Shown here piece after piece: positions 55,300-63,997 of a stretch of DNA of 64,000 nucleotides. The stretch comes from Bog-473 sp963743785 (GTDB lineage: Bacteria; Actinomycetota; Acidimicrobiia; Acidimicrobiales; RAAP-2). The stretch is from assembly GCA_963743785.1 (NCBI GenBank), contig CAVURD010000017.1:39861-103860 (forward strand), in the 5' to 3' direction. Position 1 is the stretch's first letter. Each line of letters begins with the position of its first letter. The notes under the pieces are model-generated. The model worked only from the letters and a program-made list of their open reading frames with translations. It did not search any database and was not told the origin of the DNA. The position numbers were made by a program, and so were the translations under genes.

Positions 55300-55676
55300 G
55301 CGGGGTTGGCCACCAGCAGCTGATCGCGGGCGGCGGCGGCCAGCGCCGGGCCCACCTCGCCCCACGCCCCGTCAAAGGTGCCGGACCGGAGGGCGCCGGC
55401 CAGCTGGCGGTCGTCGTCGAAGCCGAGCGCGGCCAGGCGAGCGGCATGCGCCTCGGCCATGGTCGGGCCCAACCGCAGCTCGCGCTCGACCGTCAGCAGC
55501 GCGTTGCGCGCCACCCGACCTTTGAACCGCGCCCCACGGTCGCTGCCCTCCATCACGTCGCCCTCCAGGTACTCCCGAACCGCCTCGACCAGCTCGGTGG
55601 CCGTCGGCCGACCGAACGGCGCCCGGACCTCGGGGGGCAACGTGCCTTCAGCCACCCCGGTTCCGTCGTCAGCCAC
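55275..55676 (-). CDS. DUF6285 protein
   Basis: A 133-residue helical protein with the DUF6285 core RPTATELVEAVREYLEGDVM and RNALLTVERELRLGP. The family is nearly always next to a phosphotransferase-like gene, as here, and near acyl-CoA metabolism. GTG start at 55676. When the upstream gene's frameshift is corrected, that frame enters this gene without a stop, so the two could be one fused protein. Confidence 0.82.
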   Translation of the reverse strand: MADDGTGVAEGTLPPEVRAPFGRPTATELVEAVREYLEGDVMEGSDRGARFKGRVARNALLTVERELRLGPTMAEAHAARLAALGFDDDRQLAGALRSGTFDGAWGEVGPALAAAARDQLLVANPAYLDGAST

Positions 55677-56670
55677 CTCGGTCGCACCGTCGGGCGCCAG
55701 GCCGAGCAGGGTGCAGAGATCCCACTCGCTCTCGCAGATCCGCCGTCCGATGGTGGCCAGTTCGACCGAGCGGGTGGCGCCGCTCAGATGGGCCGAGGCC
55801 TGCAGCGCGGCAGATGACAGCCCACTTCACCGTGGCGTAGACCTGCCACCACCTGACCCGGACCGGATCGATCACCGCACCGCCCGCCGCGGCGTAGCCC
55901 TCGAGGAGGTCGTCGAGCGCGCCGAAGCCGCCCACCGGCCCCGGTCCGCCGAAGCGCCAGGCCGGGGCGCAGAGCCAGCCGATGTCCTCGGCCGCCTCGC
56001 CGGCATGGGCCAGCTCCCAATCGAGCACGGCCCGCAGCCCGTCGGGACCCACCAGGAGGTTGCCGGTGCGGAAGTCACCGTGCACCGTCACCCTCCGGGC
56101 CGCCGGCAACCGGTTGGCCTCGAGCCAGCGCACGCCGAGCTCGAGCGCCGGTCGGGCCTCGCCCAGCGCGTCGAGGAAGGGAAGCGGATCCCGGAACGGG
56201 TCCCGGCCCGGCAACCCCTCGATCGACGCCGGATCGATGGTGTGGATGGCCGCCAGGGCCCGGGCGCACTGTTGCGTGAGCGCCTGGCGAGCGCTCGACC
56301 ATTCGGGATCACGCAGGATCTTGCGGGGGATGGTCTCCCCCTCCAAGCGCTCGACCACCAGCCAGCCCGCGCCCAGCCCGTCGTCGAGCCCGTCACCCAC
56401 GGCCACCACCGAGGGCACGGGGACCCCGGCGTCGTGGGCCGCCCGCAACAGGGCCGCCTCGGCGTCGGCGCGGCCGCCCTGGGCCAACCCGTCACCCCGG
56501 TCCAGCTGGAGGATGAGGCGCCGGACCGGAGCCGCGCCGTCGTCCCGCAGATCGAACGAACTGGTGAGGCGCGAGGCCCCACCGGACAACGGGCGCAGGT
56601 CCTGCACGGTGCCGCCGAGGAGGCGACCGAGCGCCGCCGCGACGTCGTCGGGTGTACGGCGCGGCCCCAT
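55669..56670 (-). CDS. APH-fold phosphotransferase family protein, frame disrupted near its end
   Basis: Aminoglycoside-phosphotransferase/choline-kinase fold. Present: LSGGASRLTSSFDL loop, WLVVERLEGETIP hinge, the Brenner motif VHGDFRTGNLLV and the metal-binding VLDWELAH. As drawn the last ~45 residues (RRHPLGRTGHH onward) are off-frame. From 55813 the neighbouring frame reads LQASAHLSGATRSVELATIG and RRICESEWDLCTLLG, the expected C-terminus. Start ATG at 56670. Actinobacterial members pair with DUF6285 and acyl-CoA dehydrogenases; substrate unknown. Fourth gene region of an SDR/DUF7065 operon. Confidence 0.88.
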   Translation of the reverse strand: MGPRRTPDDVAAALGRLLGGTVQDLRPLSGGASRLTSSFDLRDDGAAPVRRLILQLDRGDGLAQGGRADAEAALLRAAHDAGVPVPSVVAVGDGLDDGLGAGWLVVERLEGETIPRKILRDPEWSSARQALTQQCARALAAIHTIDPASIEGLPGRDPFRDPLPFLDALGEARPALELGVRWLEANRLPAARRVTVHGDFRTGNLLVGPDGLRAVLDWELAHAGEAAEDIGWLCAPAWRFGGPGPVGGFGALDDLLEGYAAAGGAVIDPVRVRWWQVYATVKWAVICRAAGLGPSERRHPLGRTGHHRTADLRERVGSLHPARPGARRCDRGG

Positions 56671-56677
56671 CCCTCAA

Positions 56678-56707
56678 GAGCTCAATCGACCGGAGCTCAA
56701 TCGACCG
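56678..56707. repeat. 15-bp tandem duplication spanning a stop codon
   Basis: GAGCTCAATCGACCG twice, exact. On the minus strand each copy contains TGA; the first is the stop of the DUF7065-like gene (56697-56699). Confidence 0.95.
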
Positions 56708-57707
56708 GGACGACAGGCCTCCCGCTGTCGTCGAGCTGGTGCAGGTACTCGCAGATGCCGTAGCCCGTGCGGTCGTCCCCGGTGGCGTCCGACAGCGTCC
56801 AGCGGGCCAGCCCTTCGTTGACCATGGTGCCGCCGGCGCGCCCGATGTCGGCCACCCGCAGCACGTCGCCGCGCAGGTGGTAGATCTGGTCCCGCTTGTC
56901 GACCACGTCGAGGTGCACCACCCGGTGCGTCACGGCGTCGTCGGCCAGTTCGGTGCGCACCCGCCACTCGGCGACGCTGGTGGCCCGCTCCCGTTCCCCG
57001 TCCCACACCCAGCCCCGGTGCAGGTCACCGGCCCCGGTCCCGAGGCGGATGCCGCCGAAGTGCGCGTCCTCACCGATGTTGATGCTGAACCAGCGCCACA
57101 TGTTGGGCCCGCCCCAGCGGCGCGGCCCCCAGGACCGGTCCCGGTTCCCGTGCGCCCCCACCCACTCATGGCGCTCGCCGTCGACCTCGAGCCACCCGCT
57201 CCACCGGCCGGCCTGTTCGAGGTGGCCCTTGCCCACCGTGCCCGCTGCCGCGGCCGCCTCGGCCGACTGCGGGCCCGCGCCGGCGCGCGGCTGCCCGTCG
57301 GTGCCGATCGCCGGCGTCACCGCGTCGAAGCGGACGTCGAGCGCCACGTGCACGGTCCGGTTCGCGGGCGCACCGCCGCGGCAGGGTCGGGCCGGCACGT
57401 CGGCGTCGGCGGTGATGCGCCACGACTCGAGCGCCTCGAGCATCTCGTAGCGGACGGCCCCGACCTCGAGCACGGTGTCGACCGCCTCGTGCTGCTCGGT
57501 GACGTGGCGGTACTCGGCCAGGTCCCCGCCCGGCAGCCAGAGCGACAGGCCCACATCCATGGTCCCCTCGTTGGGCCGGACGCCGATGCGGGTGAAGAAG
57601 CCCGAGTCGGTCCCGGGGTCGTAGGCGTTGAAGTAGTACGACTCGCTCCAGGCCGTGTCGCCCTCGACCGGATGGGCCAGGTCGTGCCGTGCTTCGAGAA
57701 TGGGCAT
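56697..57707 (-). CDS. DUF7064/DUF7065-like (AttH-related) protein
   Basis: A 336-residue all-beta protein of the lipocalin-like AttH/DUF7065 group. Typical pieces are WSESYYFNAYDPGTDSGFFT, GMG-like VGLSLWLPGG, EWVGAHGNRDRSWGPRRWGG and MWRWFSINIG. The family may bind hydrophobic ligands and is frequent in steroid/terpenoid catabolic regions; no enzyme activity is established. AGGGGAG precedes the ATG, 12 bases after the SDR stop, so the genes are co-transcribed. Confidence 0.8.
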   Translation of the reverse strand: MPILEARHDLAHPVEGDTAWSESYYFNAYDPGTDSGFFTRIGVRPNEGTMDVGLSLWLPGGDLAEYRHVTEQHEAVDTVLEVGAVRYEMLEALESWRITADADVPARPCRGGAPANRTVHVALDVRFDAVTPAIGTDGQPRAGAGPQSAEAAAAAGTVGKGHLEQAGRWSGWLEVDGERHEWVGAHGNRDRSWGPRRWGGPNMWRWFSINIGEDAHFGGIRLGTGAGDLHRGWVWDGERERATSVAEWRVRTELADDAVTHRVVHLDVVDKRDQIYHLRGDVLRVADIGRAGGTMVNEGLARWTLSDATGDDRTGYGICEYLHQLDDSGRPVVPVD

Positions 57708-57719
57708 CGTTGCGCTCCC

Positions 57720-58577
57720 CTACACCATGGTCTGTCCGGCACTGACGTTCAGTGCCTCACCGGTCACGCCCCGGGCGCCGTCGGAGAGCAGCCAGCAGAT
57801 GGCGTCGGCGATCTCGTCCGCGCTCTGCAGGCGTCCCAGCGGGATCTCGCGGGCCACCCACGCCGCCAGGGCGTCGGTCCCGCCCATCAGGTTCTCGAAC
57901 ATCGAGTCCTGGTTGATCAGGTCGGTGTCCACCGTGCCCGGGCAGACGGCGTTGACGGCGATCCCGCTCGGTCCGAGCTCGGCCGCCATGGTCTGGGTCA
58001 GCAGGATGACGCCCGCCTTGGCCGCGCTGTACGCCCCCAGGAACACGAACGCCCGCTTGCCGGCCTGGCTCGAGACGTTGCAGATCCGACCGGACACCCC
58101 GGCCGTGATCATGCGACTGGCGCAGGCCCGCGAGACCAGCCACGTGCCGACCACGTTGACATCGAGCACGCGGCGGAACTCCTCGGCCGGGACGGTCAGC
58201 AGCGGGCCCAACCCGAAACCCGGGCCGCTGCCGCCGGCGATGTTGGCCACCAGCGTGACCGGCCCCAACTCGGCGCTCACCGCGGCCACCGCGGCCTCCA
58301 CCGCCGCCTCGTCCGACACGTCGGCCACCGCCGTCGCCACCGGCCCACCCAGGGCGGCGATCTCGTCGGCCAGCGCGCCCAGGTCGTCCACGGTGGCCGT
58401 GCCGTGGCCGGGCGCCTCGCGGTAGGGACGGGCGATATCGAGGCAGGCCACCGACGCCCCGCCCCGGGCCAGCTGCAGGGCGGTGGCCCGCCCGATGCTG
58501 CGGGGTCGGGCCGCCCCGGTGACCAGTGCCACCTGGCCGGCGAAAGGGCGCGCCAGGTCAGGGTGTGTGAAACTCAC
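57720..58577 (-). CDS. SDR oxidoreductase
   Basis: Classical SDR, 285 residues from the GTG at 58577. Cofactor motif TGAARPRSIGRA (an insert variant of TGxxxGIG), ANIAGG in place of NNAG, ICNVSSQAGKRAF with Ser, and Tyr/Lys in AYSAAKAG. The LDIARPYRE segment after strand 2 suggests NAD preference, as in actinobacterial mycofactocin-type SDRs, though I cannot assign it. TACGTT lies 6 bases before the GTG (58584-58589), so a leaderless mRNA is possible. A longer frame to 59339 is antisense read-through and is rejected. Confidence 0.9.
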   Translation of the reverse strand: MSFTHPDLARPFAGQVALVTGAARPRSIGRATALQLARGGASVACLDIARPYREAPGHGTATVDDLGALADEIAALGGPVATAVADVSDEAAVEAAVAAVSAELGPVTLVANIAGGSGPGFGLGPLLTVPAEEFRRVLDVNVVGTWLVSRACASRMITAGVSGRICNVSSQAGKRAFVFLGAYSAAKAGVILLTQTMAAELGPSGIAVNAVCPGTVDTDLINQDSMFENLMGGTDALAAWVAREIPLGRLQSADEIADAICWLLSDGARGVTGEALNVSAGQTMV

Positions 58578-58605
58578 CGGGCAAACGTAGCGAGGAACGA
58601 CGAGC

Positions 58606-58653
58606 CGTGCGACGGTCCGTGCGACAGGCCGTGCGACGGTCCGTGCGACGGTC
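58606..58653. repeat. 12-bp tandem repeat, four copies
   Basis: CGTGCGACGGTC repeated four times, the second copy reading CGTGCGACAGGC. It lies in the divergent gap between the SDR and the alcohol dehydrogenase, where both promoters must be. Confidence 0.92.
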
Positions 58654-58678
58654 GATCCGTCGGGGTTGGGGAGAATAC

Positions 58679-59763
58679 ATGCAGGCTGCGGTGACCAGGG
58701 GCGGGGCCCTCGTCGTGGGTGAGGTGGCCGACCCCACACCTGGTTCGGGCCACGTGCTGGTGCGCTCGCTGGCCGCCGGCATCTGCGGGTCCGACCTCCA
58801 CGCGCTGGCCGACTTCGCGCGACTTCACCGGGCTGATGGACTCGGTCGGCGTCCCCTCCCTCGATCCGGCGGCGGACTGCGTCTTCGGCCACGAGTTCTG
58901 CGCCGAGATCATCGAGCACGGACCCGACACCGGCCGGGCGCTGCCGGTGGGCACGCGGGTCTGCTCGGTGCCCATCGTCGTGACCCCGACCGGCGTCGAG
59001 CAGATCGGCTACTCCAACCTCTACCCGGGCGCCCTGGCCGAGCACATGGTGCTCCAGGAGATGCTGCTCCTGCCCGTCCCCGACTCGCTCGACACCGACC
59101 TGGCCGCGCTGACCGAACCGCTGGCCGTGGGCGAGCACGCCGTCGGGCTCTCCGGGCTCGAGCCGGGGCAACCGTGCCTGGTGGTGGGGTGCGGCCCGGT
59201 CGGCCTGGCCGTCATCGCCGCCCTCAAGGGCCGGGGCCACGGGCCGGTCCTGGCGGCCGACTTCTCGCCCACCCGCCGCCGCCTGGCCGAGGCCTTCGGG
59301 GCCGACGAGGTCATCGACCCGGCCGCCGAGTCCCCCCACGACCGCTGGGCCGACTTCGGCGTGGCCACCGGGGTGATGGAACGGGCCGGCGCCGCCCTAC
59401 TCGGCGGCCGCCATCGTCGACCCGGTGATCTTCGAGTGCGTGGGCGTGCCCGGCATGTTGCAGTCGCTGATCGCCGAGGCCCCACCGCACAGCCGGATCG
59501 TCGTGGTCGGCGTGTGCATGCAGAGCGACTCCATCGAGCCGTTCATGGCCGTGACCAAGGAGATCGAGTTCCGCTTCTCCTTCGGCTACACCGGGGCCGA
59601 GTTCGCCGCCACCCTCGAGCGCCTGGGGGCCGGGGTTCCCGGCGCCGACCGGCTGGTCACCTCCGTGGTCGACCTGGCCGGCGCGCCCGGCGCCTTCGAG
59701 ACCCTCCGCACGCCCGGTGAGCACGGCAAGATCCTGGTCACTCCCGGCCCACCGGGCACGTGA
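58679..59763 (+). CDS. zinc-dependent alcohol dehydrogenase (MDR), two frameshifts
   Basis: Medium-chain dehydrogenase, ~361 residues after correction. ATG at 58679 gives QAAVTRGGALVVGEVADPTP and the zinc-site AGICGSDLHALADF. An extra base near 58825 shifts the frame; it continues FTGLMDSVGVPSLDPAADCV with FGHEFCAEI (zinc/catalytic) and VVGCGPVGLAVIAAL (NAD). A second break near 59405 leads to VIFECVGVPGMLQSLIAEAP and the C-terminus. The structural-zinc Cys cluster seems absent, as in some MDR groups. First gene of the rightward catabolic series. Confidence 0.87.
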
Positions 59764-59800
59764 GCACCGAGCCCTCGAGCACCGAGCCCTCGAGCACCGA
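59762..59800. repeat. 15-bp tandem repeat, 2.6 copies, at a stop codon
   Basis: GAGCACCGAGCCCTC twice plus GAGCACCGA, exact, starting inside the alcohol dehydrogenase TGA and ending before the next gene's GAGAGGAA ribosome site. Confidence 0.95.
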
Positions 59801-59827
59801 TCCCCTGAGAGAGGAACCCCCACCCCG

Positions 59828-61018
59828 ATGACCACCCTCGACGCCGCCGAGCAGCTGAAGTTCGGCATCTTCCTGGCCCCGTTCCACCCGGTCGGGCAGA
59901 ACCCGACGCTGGCCCTCGAACGCGACCTGCAGCTCATCGAGCACCTGGACGAGCTGGGCTTCGAGGAGGCCTGGTTCGGCGAGCACCACTCGGCCGGCTA
60001 CGAGATCATCGCCTCCCCCGAGGTCTTCATCGCCGCCGTGGCCCAGCGCACCAAGCACATCCGGCTGGGCACCGGCGTCTCGTCCCTGCCCTACCACCAC
60101 CCCTTCATGCTGGCCGACCGCCTGGTCCTGCTCGACCACCTGACCCGGGGCCGCCTGATGATCGGCGTCGGCCCCGGCGCCCTGCCCTCCGACGCCTTCA
60201 TGATGGGCATCGACCCGGCCCGCCAGCGCGACATGATGGAGGAGTCACTCGAAGCCATCCTCCTCCTGCTCGAGGGCCGCGAGCCGGTGACCATGGAGAC
60301 CGACTGGTTCAAGCTGGTGGGGGCCCGCCTGCAGATGCGGCCCTACCAGCGCCCGTACCCCGAGGTGGCCGTGGCGGCGCAGGTCTCGCCGGCCGGCCCC
60401 CGCGCCGCCGGCAAGTTCGGCTGCAGCCTGCTCTCCATCGGTGCCACCTCGGCCGGCGGCTTCGACGTGCTCGGCGCCCACTGGGACGTCATGGACGAGC
60501 GGGCCGAGGAGTTCGGCACCACGGTCGACCGCAGCAAGTGGCGCCTGGTCGGGCCCATGCACATCGCCGACACCAAGGAGCAGGCCATCAAGGACGTCGA
60601 GTTCGGCCTCGAGGAGTGGGTCGACTACTTCCAGCGGGTGGCCGCCCTCCCGCTCGCCCCCGACACCACCAACTTCGAGTCGCTGGTCGACGCCCTCAAC
60701 GCCTCGGGCTTCGCCGTCATCGGCACGGTGGAGGACGCCATCGCCCAGGTGGCCCGCCTGCGCACCCAGTCCAAGGGCTTCGGCACCTTCCTGCTCATGG
60801 GGCACGAGTGGGCCGACACCGAGGCCACCCGCCACTCCTACGAGCTCATCGCTCGATACGTGGCCCCCGAGTTCCAAGGCTCCTCGTCCACCCTGACCGC
60901 CAGCCGCGACTGGGCGGCCGAGAACCGGCCCGAGTTCATCGGGGCCGCCGGCAACGCCGTCATGTCCGCCATCCAGAAGCACCACGAAGAGAAAGCAGCC
61001 AAGAACGCCAATGTCTGA
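59828..61018 (+). CDS. LLM-class flavin-dependent monooxygenase
   Basis: Luciferase-like TIM-barrel monooxygenase using reduced FMN, 396 residues, intact frame. KFGIFLAPFHPVGQNPTLAL at the start, WFGEHHSAGYEIIASPEVFI, and RLGTGVSSLPYHHPFMLADR are the flavin/substrate core. IGVGPGALPSDAFMMGID is characteristic of limonene 1,2-monooxygenase-like (LimB-like) actinobacterial proteins, by memory of the pattern. It overlaps the epoxide hydrolase start by 8 bases, fitting an epoxidise-then-hydrolyse order. GAGAGGAA lies upstream of the ATG. Confidence 0.9.
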   Translation: MTTLDAAEQLKFGIFLAPFHPVGQNPTLALERDLQLIEHLDELGFEEAWFGEHHSAGYEIIASPEVFIAAVAQRTKHIRLGTGVSSLPYHHPFMLADRLVLLDHLTRGRLMIGVGPGALPSDAFMMGIDPARQRDMMEESLEAILLLLEGREPVTMETDWFKLVGARLQMRPYQRPYPEVAVAAQVSPAGPRAAGKFGCSLLSIGATSAGGFDVLGAHWDVMDERAEEFGTTVDRSKWRLVGPMHIADTKEQAIKDVEFGLEEWVDYFQRVAALPLAPDTTNFESLVDALNASGFAVIGTVEDAIAQVARLRTQSKGFGTFLLMGHEWADTEATRHSYELIARYVAPEFQGSSSTLTASRDWAAENRPEFIGAAGNAVMSAIQKHHEEKAAKNANV

Positions 61019-62028
61019 ATCCACCGCAGCCTCCGCAGCTCGCAGCCGCCATCCCCGGCGTCACCCACGAGCAGATCCCGACCAACGGGATCGAGCTCCA
61101 CGTCGCCACCGCCGGCCCGGTCGACGGCAAGCCCGTGGTGCTCTGCCACGGCTTCCCCGAGCTCTGGTACTCCTGGCGCCATCAGATCACCGCCCTGGCC
61201 GACGCCGGCTACCGGGTCATGGCCCCCGATCTGCGGGGCTACGGCACCAGCAGCGCGCCCAAGGAGGTCACGGCCTACGGGTCCGACCAGCTCACGGCCG
61301 ACCTGGGCGGCCTGCTCGACCACTACGGCTACGAGCGGGCGCACTTCACCGGTCACGACTGGGGCGCGATGGTGGTCTGGGAGATGGGCCGCCTCCACCC
61401 CGACCGGGTCTCGTCCCTCTACAACATGAGCGTCCCCTACTCCCAAGCGCCGGCCCCGCCGCTCGAGATCTTCGAGGTCCTCTTCGAGGGCAAGTTCTTC
61501 TACATGCTGTACTTCCAGGAGGTGGGGCCGCCCGAGAAGGAGCTCGAGGCCGATACCCGCCACTTCCTGCGCACCATGCTGTGGTCGGCCGTCGGGTGAG
61601 GGCCTCAGCTCGGGTGGCGGCCTCTTCCAGGACGTGCCCCGGGAGGGCACCGGGTTCATCGACATCCTCACCCCACCGCCCGACACAGCTCCCGGCCTGG
61701 ATCACCGAGGCGGACGTCGACGTCTACGTCGAGGGCTTCCGGCGCAACGGGTTCTTCGGGCCCGATCAGCTTCTACCGCAACATGGACGCCAACTGGGTC
61801 CGCAGCAAGGACATCCCGCCCTCGGTCTACACCATGCCGACCGGATTCCTCACCGGTTCGCTCGACCCGGTGATGACGATGATGCCCGGTGCCGGCGAGG
61901 TGATGGCGGCGGAGCTCCCCGACTTCCGCGGCATGACCTCGGTGGAGGGGGCCGGCCACTGGGTCCAACAGGAGAACCCGGGCGAGACCAACGCCGCCCT
62001 GTTGGCCTTCCTCGCCGCGCTGGACTGA
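61011..62028 (+). CDS. epoxide hydrolase-like alpha/beta hydrolase, several frameshifts
   Basis: ATG at 61011 overlaps the monooxygenase stop. Pieces in order across frames: PGVTHEQIPTNGIELHVATA, oxyanion HGFPELWYSWRHQI, nucleophile elbow FTGHDWGAMVVWEMG with Asp (not Ser), then PAWITEADVDVYVEGFRRNG, SLDPVMTMMPGAGEV and the catalytic His in EGAGHWVQQENPGETN. Frame breaks near 61040, 61597, 61680 and 61765. Asp nucleophile plus HGFP is the epoxide hydrolase/haloalkane dehalogenase pattern. Corrected ~338 residues. Likely substrate: the epoxide made by the upstream enzyme. Confidence 0.82.
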
Positions 62029-62040
62029 CCGGCGGGTGTC

Positions 62041-62951
62041 GTGACGTACTCCATCGTCGCCCGCGACACCGACAGCGGCCAGCTCGGCGTGGCCGCCCAG
62101 AGTTGCTATTTCGCCCTCGGCTCGGTGCTGCCCTGGGCCCGGGCCGGCGTCGGCGCGGTGGCCACCCAGTCGATGGTCGACCCGGGCTACGGGCCCCGCT
62201 GCCTGGACCTGCTGGCCGAGGGCCTCCCGGCTCCCGACGCCCTGGACCGGGTGCGCGCCGCCGACGAGGGACGCGACGTGCGCCAGGTCGGCCTGGTCGA
62301 CGCCGCCGGCCGCGGTGGCCTCCTTCACCGGGGCGCTCTGCATCGACCACCTGGGCCACGCCGCCGGGGACGGCTACTCGGCCCAGGCCAACATGATGGC
62401 CGGACCCGGCGTCTGCGAGGCCATGGCCGAGGCCTTCGAGCACGCGACCGGGGGCCTGGCCACCCGCCTGGTGGCCGCGCTGGTGGCCGCCGAGGGCAAG
62501 GGTGGCGACGCCCGCGGGCGGATGTCGGCCGCCGTCATCGTGGTCGAGGGGGCGCGGCCACGACCACCCCTGGGAGGGCGTGCTGACCAACGTCCGGGTC
62601 GACCACCACCCCGACCCGCTGACCGAACTGGCCCGCCTGGTCGACGTGGCCGAGGCCTACCACCTGTGTGACGTGGCCGAAGCGGCGCTGATGCGGGGCG
62701 ACGCCGACGCCGCGCTGGCCGGCGCCGAAGCCGGGCTGGCCCTGCTGCCGGGCGAGGGCAACCTCCGGCTCAGCTACATCGCCGCGCTGGTCGGCGTGGG
62801 TCGCACCGACGAGGCGGCCCGAGAGGTCCAAGCACTGGTGGCCGAACGACCATCGTGGGAGGGGATCCTCCGCGCCATCACCGAACGTGGCCTGGTCCCG
62901 CTGCCCGAGGGCCTCACCATCGACGCGCTCCTCGCCCGCCCGGTCGGATGA
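62041..62951 (+). CDS. DUF1028 protein, two frameshifts
   Basis: Ntn-hydrolase-like DUF1028 family, ~303 residues after correction. GTG start at 62041: TYSIVARDTDSGQLGVAAQS, GVGAVATQSMVDPGYGPR. After a break near 62318: SFTGALCIDHLGHAAGDGYS and AQANMM. After a second near 62560: HPWEGVLTNVRVDHHPDPLT and a C-terminal helical repeat region with TPR-like spacing. The family is putatively hydrolytic; its substrate is unknown. It starts 12 bases after the epoxide hydrolase stop and overlaps the serine hydrolase ATG by 4 bases. Confidence 0.82.
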
Positions 62952-63997
62952 GCCTGATCCCGTCTGCCCCGCGCAACCCCGCGGCGTCCCGTGGCCCACG
63001 TCCGAGTGGCCGCGCGCCGGCATCCCGCCCGAGGTCGCCCTCGACCCGCTGCTGGACCAGGTCTGCGACGACACGGGCCCGCTGGCCACCACCTACGCCG
63101 TCGTCGTCGTCCACCGCGGCCGGCTCGTGGCCGAGCGGTACCAGGGCGGGCTGCCGCACTTCGACCGCCCGCCCGAGCCGGTCACCGTCGAGACACGCCT
63201 GCTGAGTTGGTCGATGGCCAAGTCGATGCTGCACGCCGTGGTCGGCCTCCTGGTCAAGCGACGGCCGGCTCGACCTCGACGCACCGGCCGACGTGCCCGA
63301 GTGGTCCGCCCCGGGTGACCCGCGCACGCCATCACGCTGCGCCATCTGCTGGCCATGCGCGACGGCCTGGACTTCGCCGAGGACTACGTCGACGACCGGA
63401 TCTCCGACGTCATCGCCATGCTGTTCGGCGACGGGCAGGCCGACATGGCCCACTTCGCCGCCGACCGCCCGTTGGCCGCCGCCCCCGACACCCGCTTCAA
63501 CTACTCCTCGGGGACGACCAACATCATCTCGGCGCGTCGTCGCCCGCCTGGTCGGGCCCGGCGCGCCCTACGAGGCGTTCCTCCACGAACGCCTCTTCGG
63601 CCCCCTCGGCATGGCCAGCGCCCGTCCCGAATTCGACGGCGCCGGCACCTGGGTGGCGTCCTCCTACGTCCGGGCCACCGCCCGCGACTTCGCCCGCTTC
63701 GGCCTGCTCTACCTGCGCGACGGCGTGTGGGACGGCACCCGGCTGCTGCCCGAGGGATGGGTGGACTACGGCCGCACCATCGAGTCGGTCGACCCCGAGG
63801 ACGGCCCCTACGGCGCGCACTGGTGGGGCGTGGCCGGCGACACCCTGGGCACCTTCCGCGCCTCGGGCTACGAGGGCCAGTCGATCACCATCTGCCCGGC
63901 GCTCGACCTGATCGTGGTGCGCCTCGGGAAGACCCCCACCGAGCACGACCCCGACCTGGTGGCCTGGCGGGCCGACGTGGTGCAGGCCTTCTCCTAG
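62948..63997 (+). CDS. serine hydrolase, beta-lactamase class C fold, several frameshifts
   Basis: Penicillin-binding-protein/esterase-like hydrolase. The ATG overlaps the DUF1028 stop (ATGA). Pieces: VPWPTSEWPRAGIPPEVALD, YAVVVVHRGRLVAERYQGG, catalytic S-x-x-K as WSMAKSMLHAVVG, then LRHLLAMRDGLDF, NYSSGTTN (second-motif Tyr) and the C-terminus GAHWWGVAGDTL to a TAG at 63995. Breaks near 62985, 63258, 63325 and 63530. Corrected ~349 residues. Actinobacterial relatives sit in lipid/steroid or xenobiotic regions as esterases. Probably last gene of the series. Confidence 0.82.

Noticed and set aside
57720..59339. 539-residue reading of the SDR
   Set aside because: The N-terminal half crosses the alcohol dehydrogenase antisense and a 12-bp repeat; the SDR domain starts at 58577.
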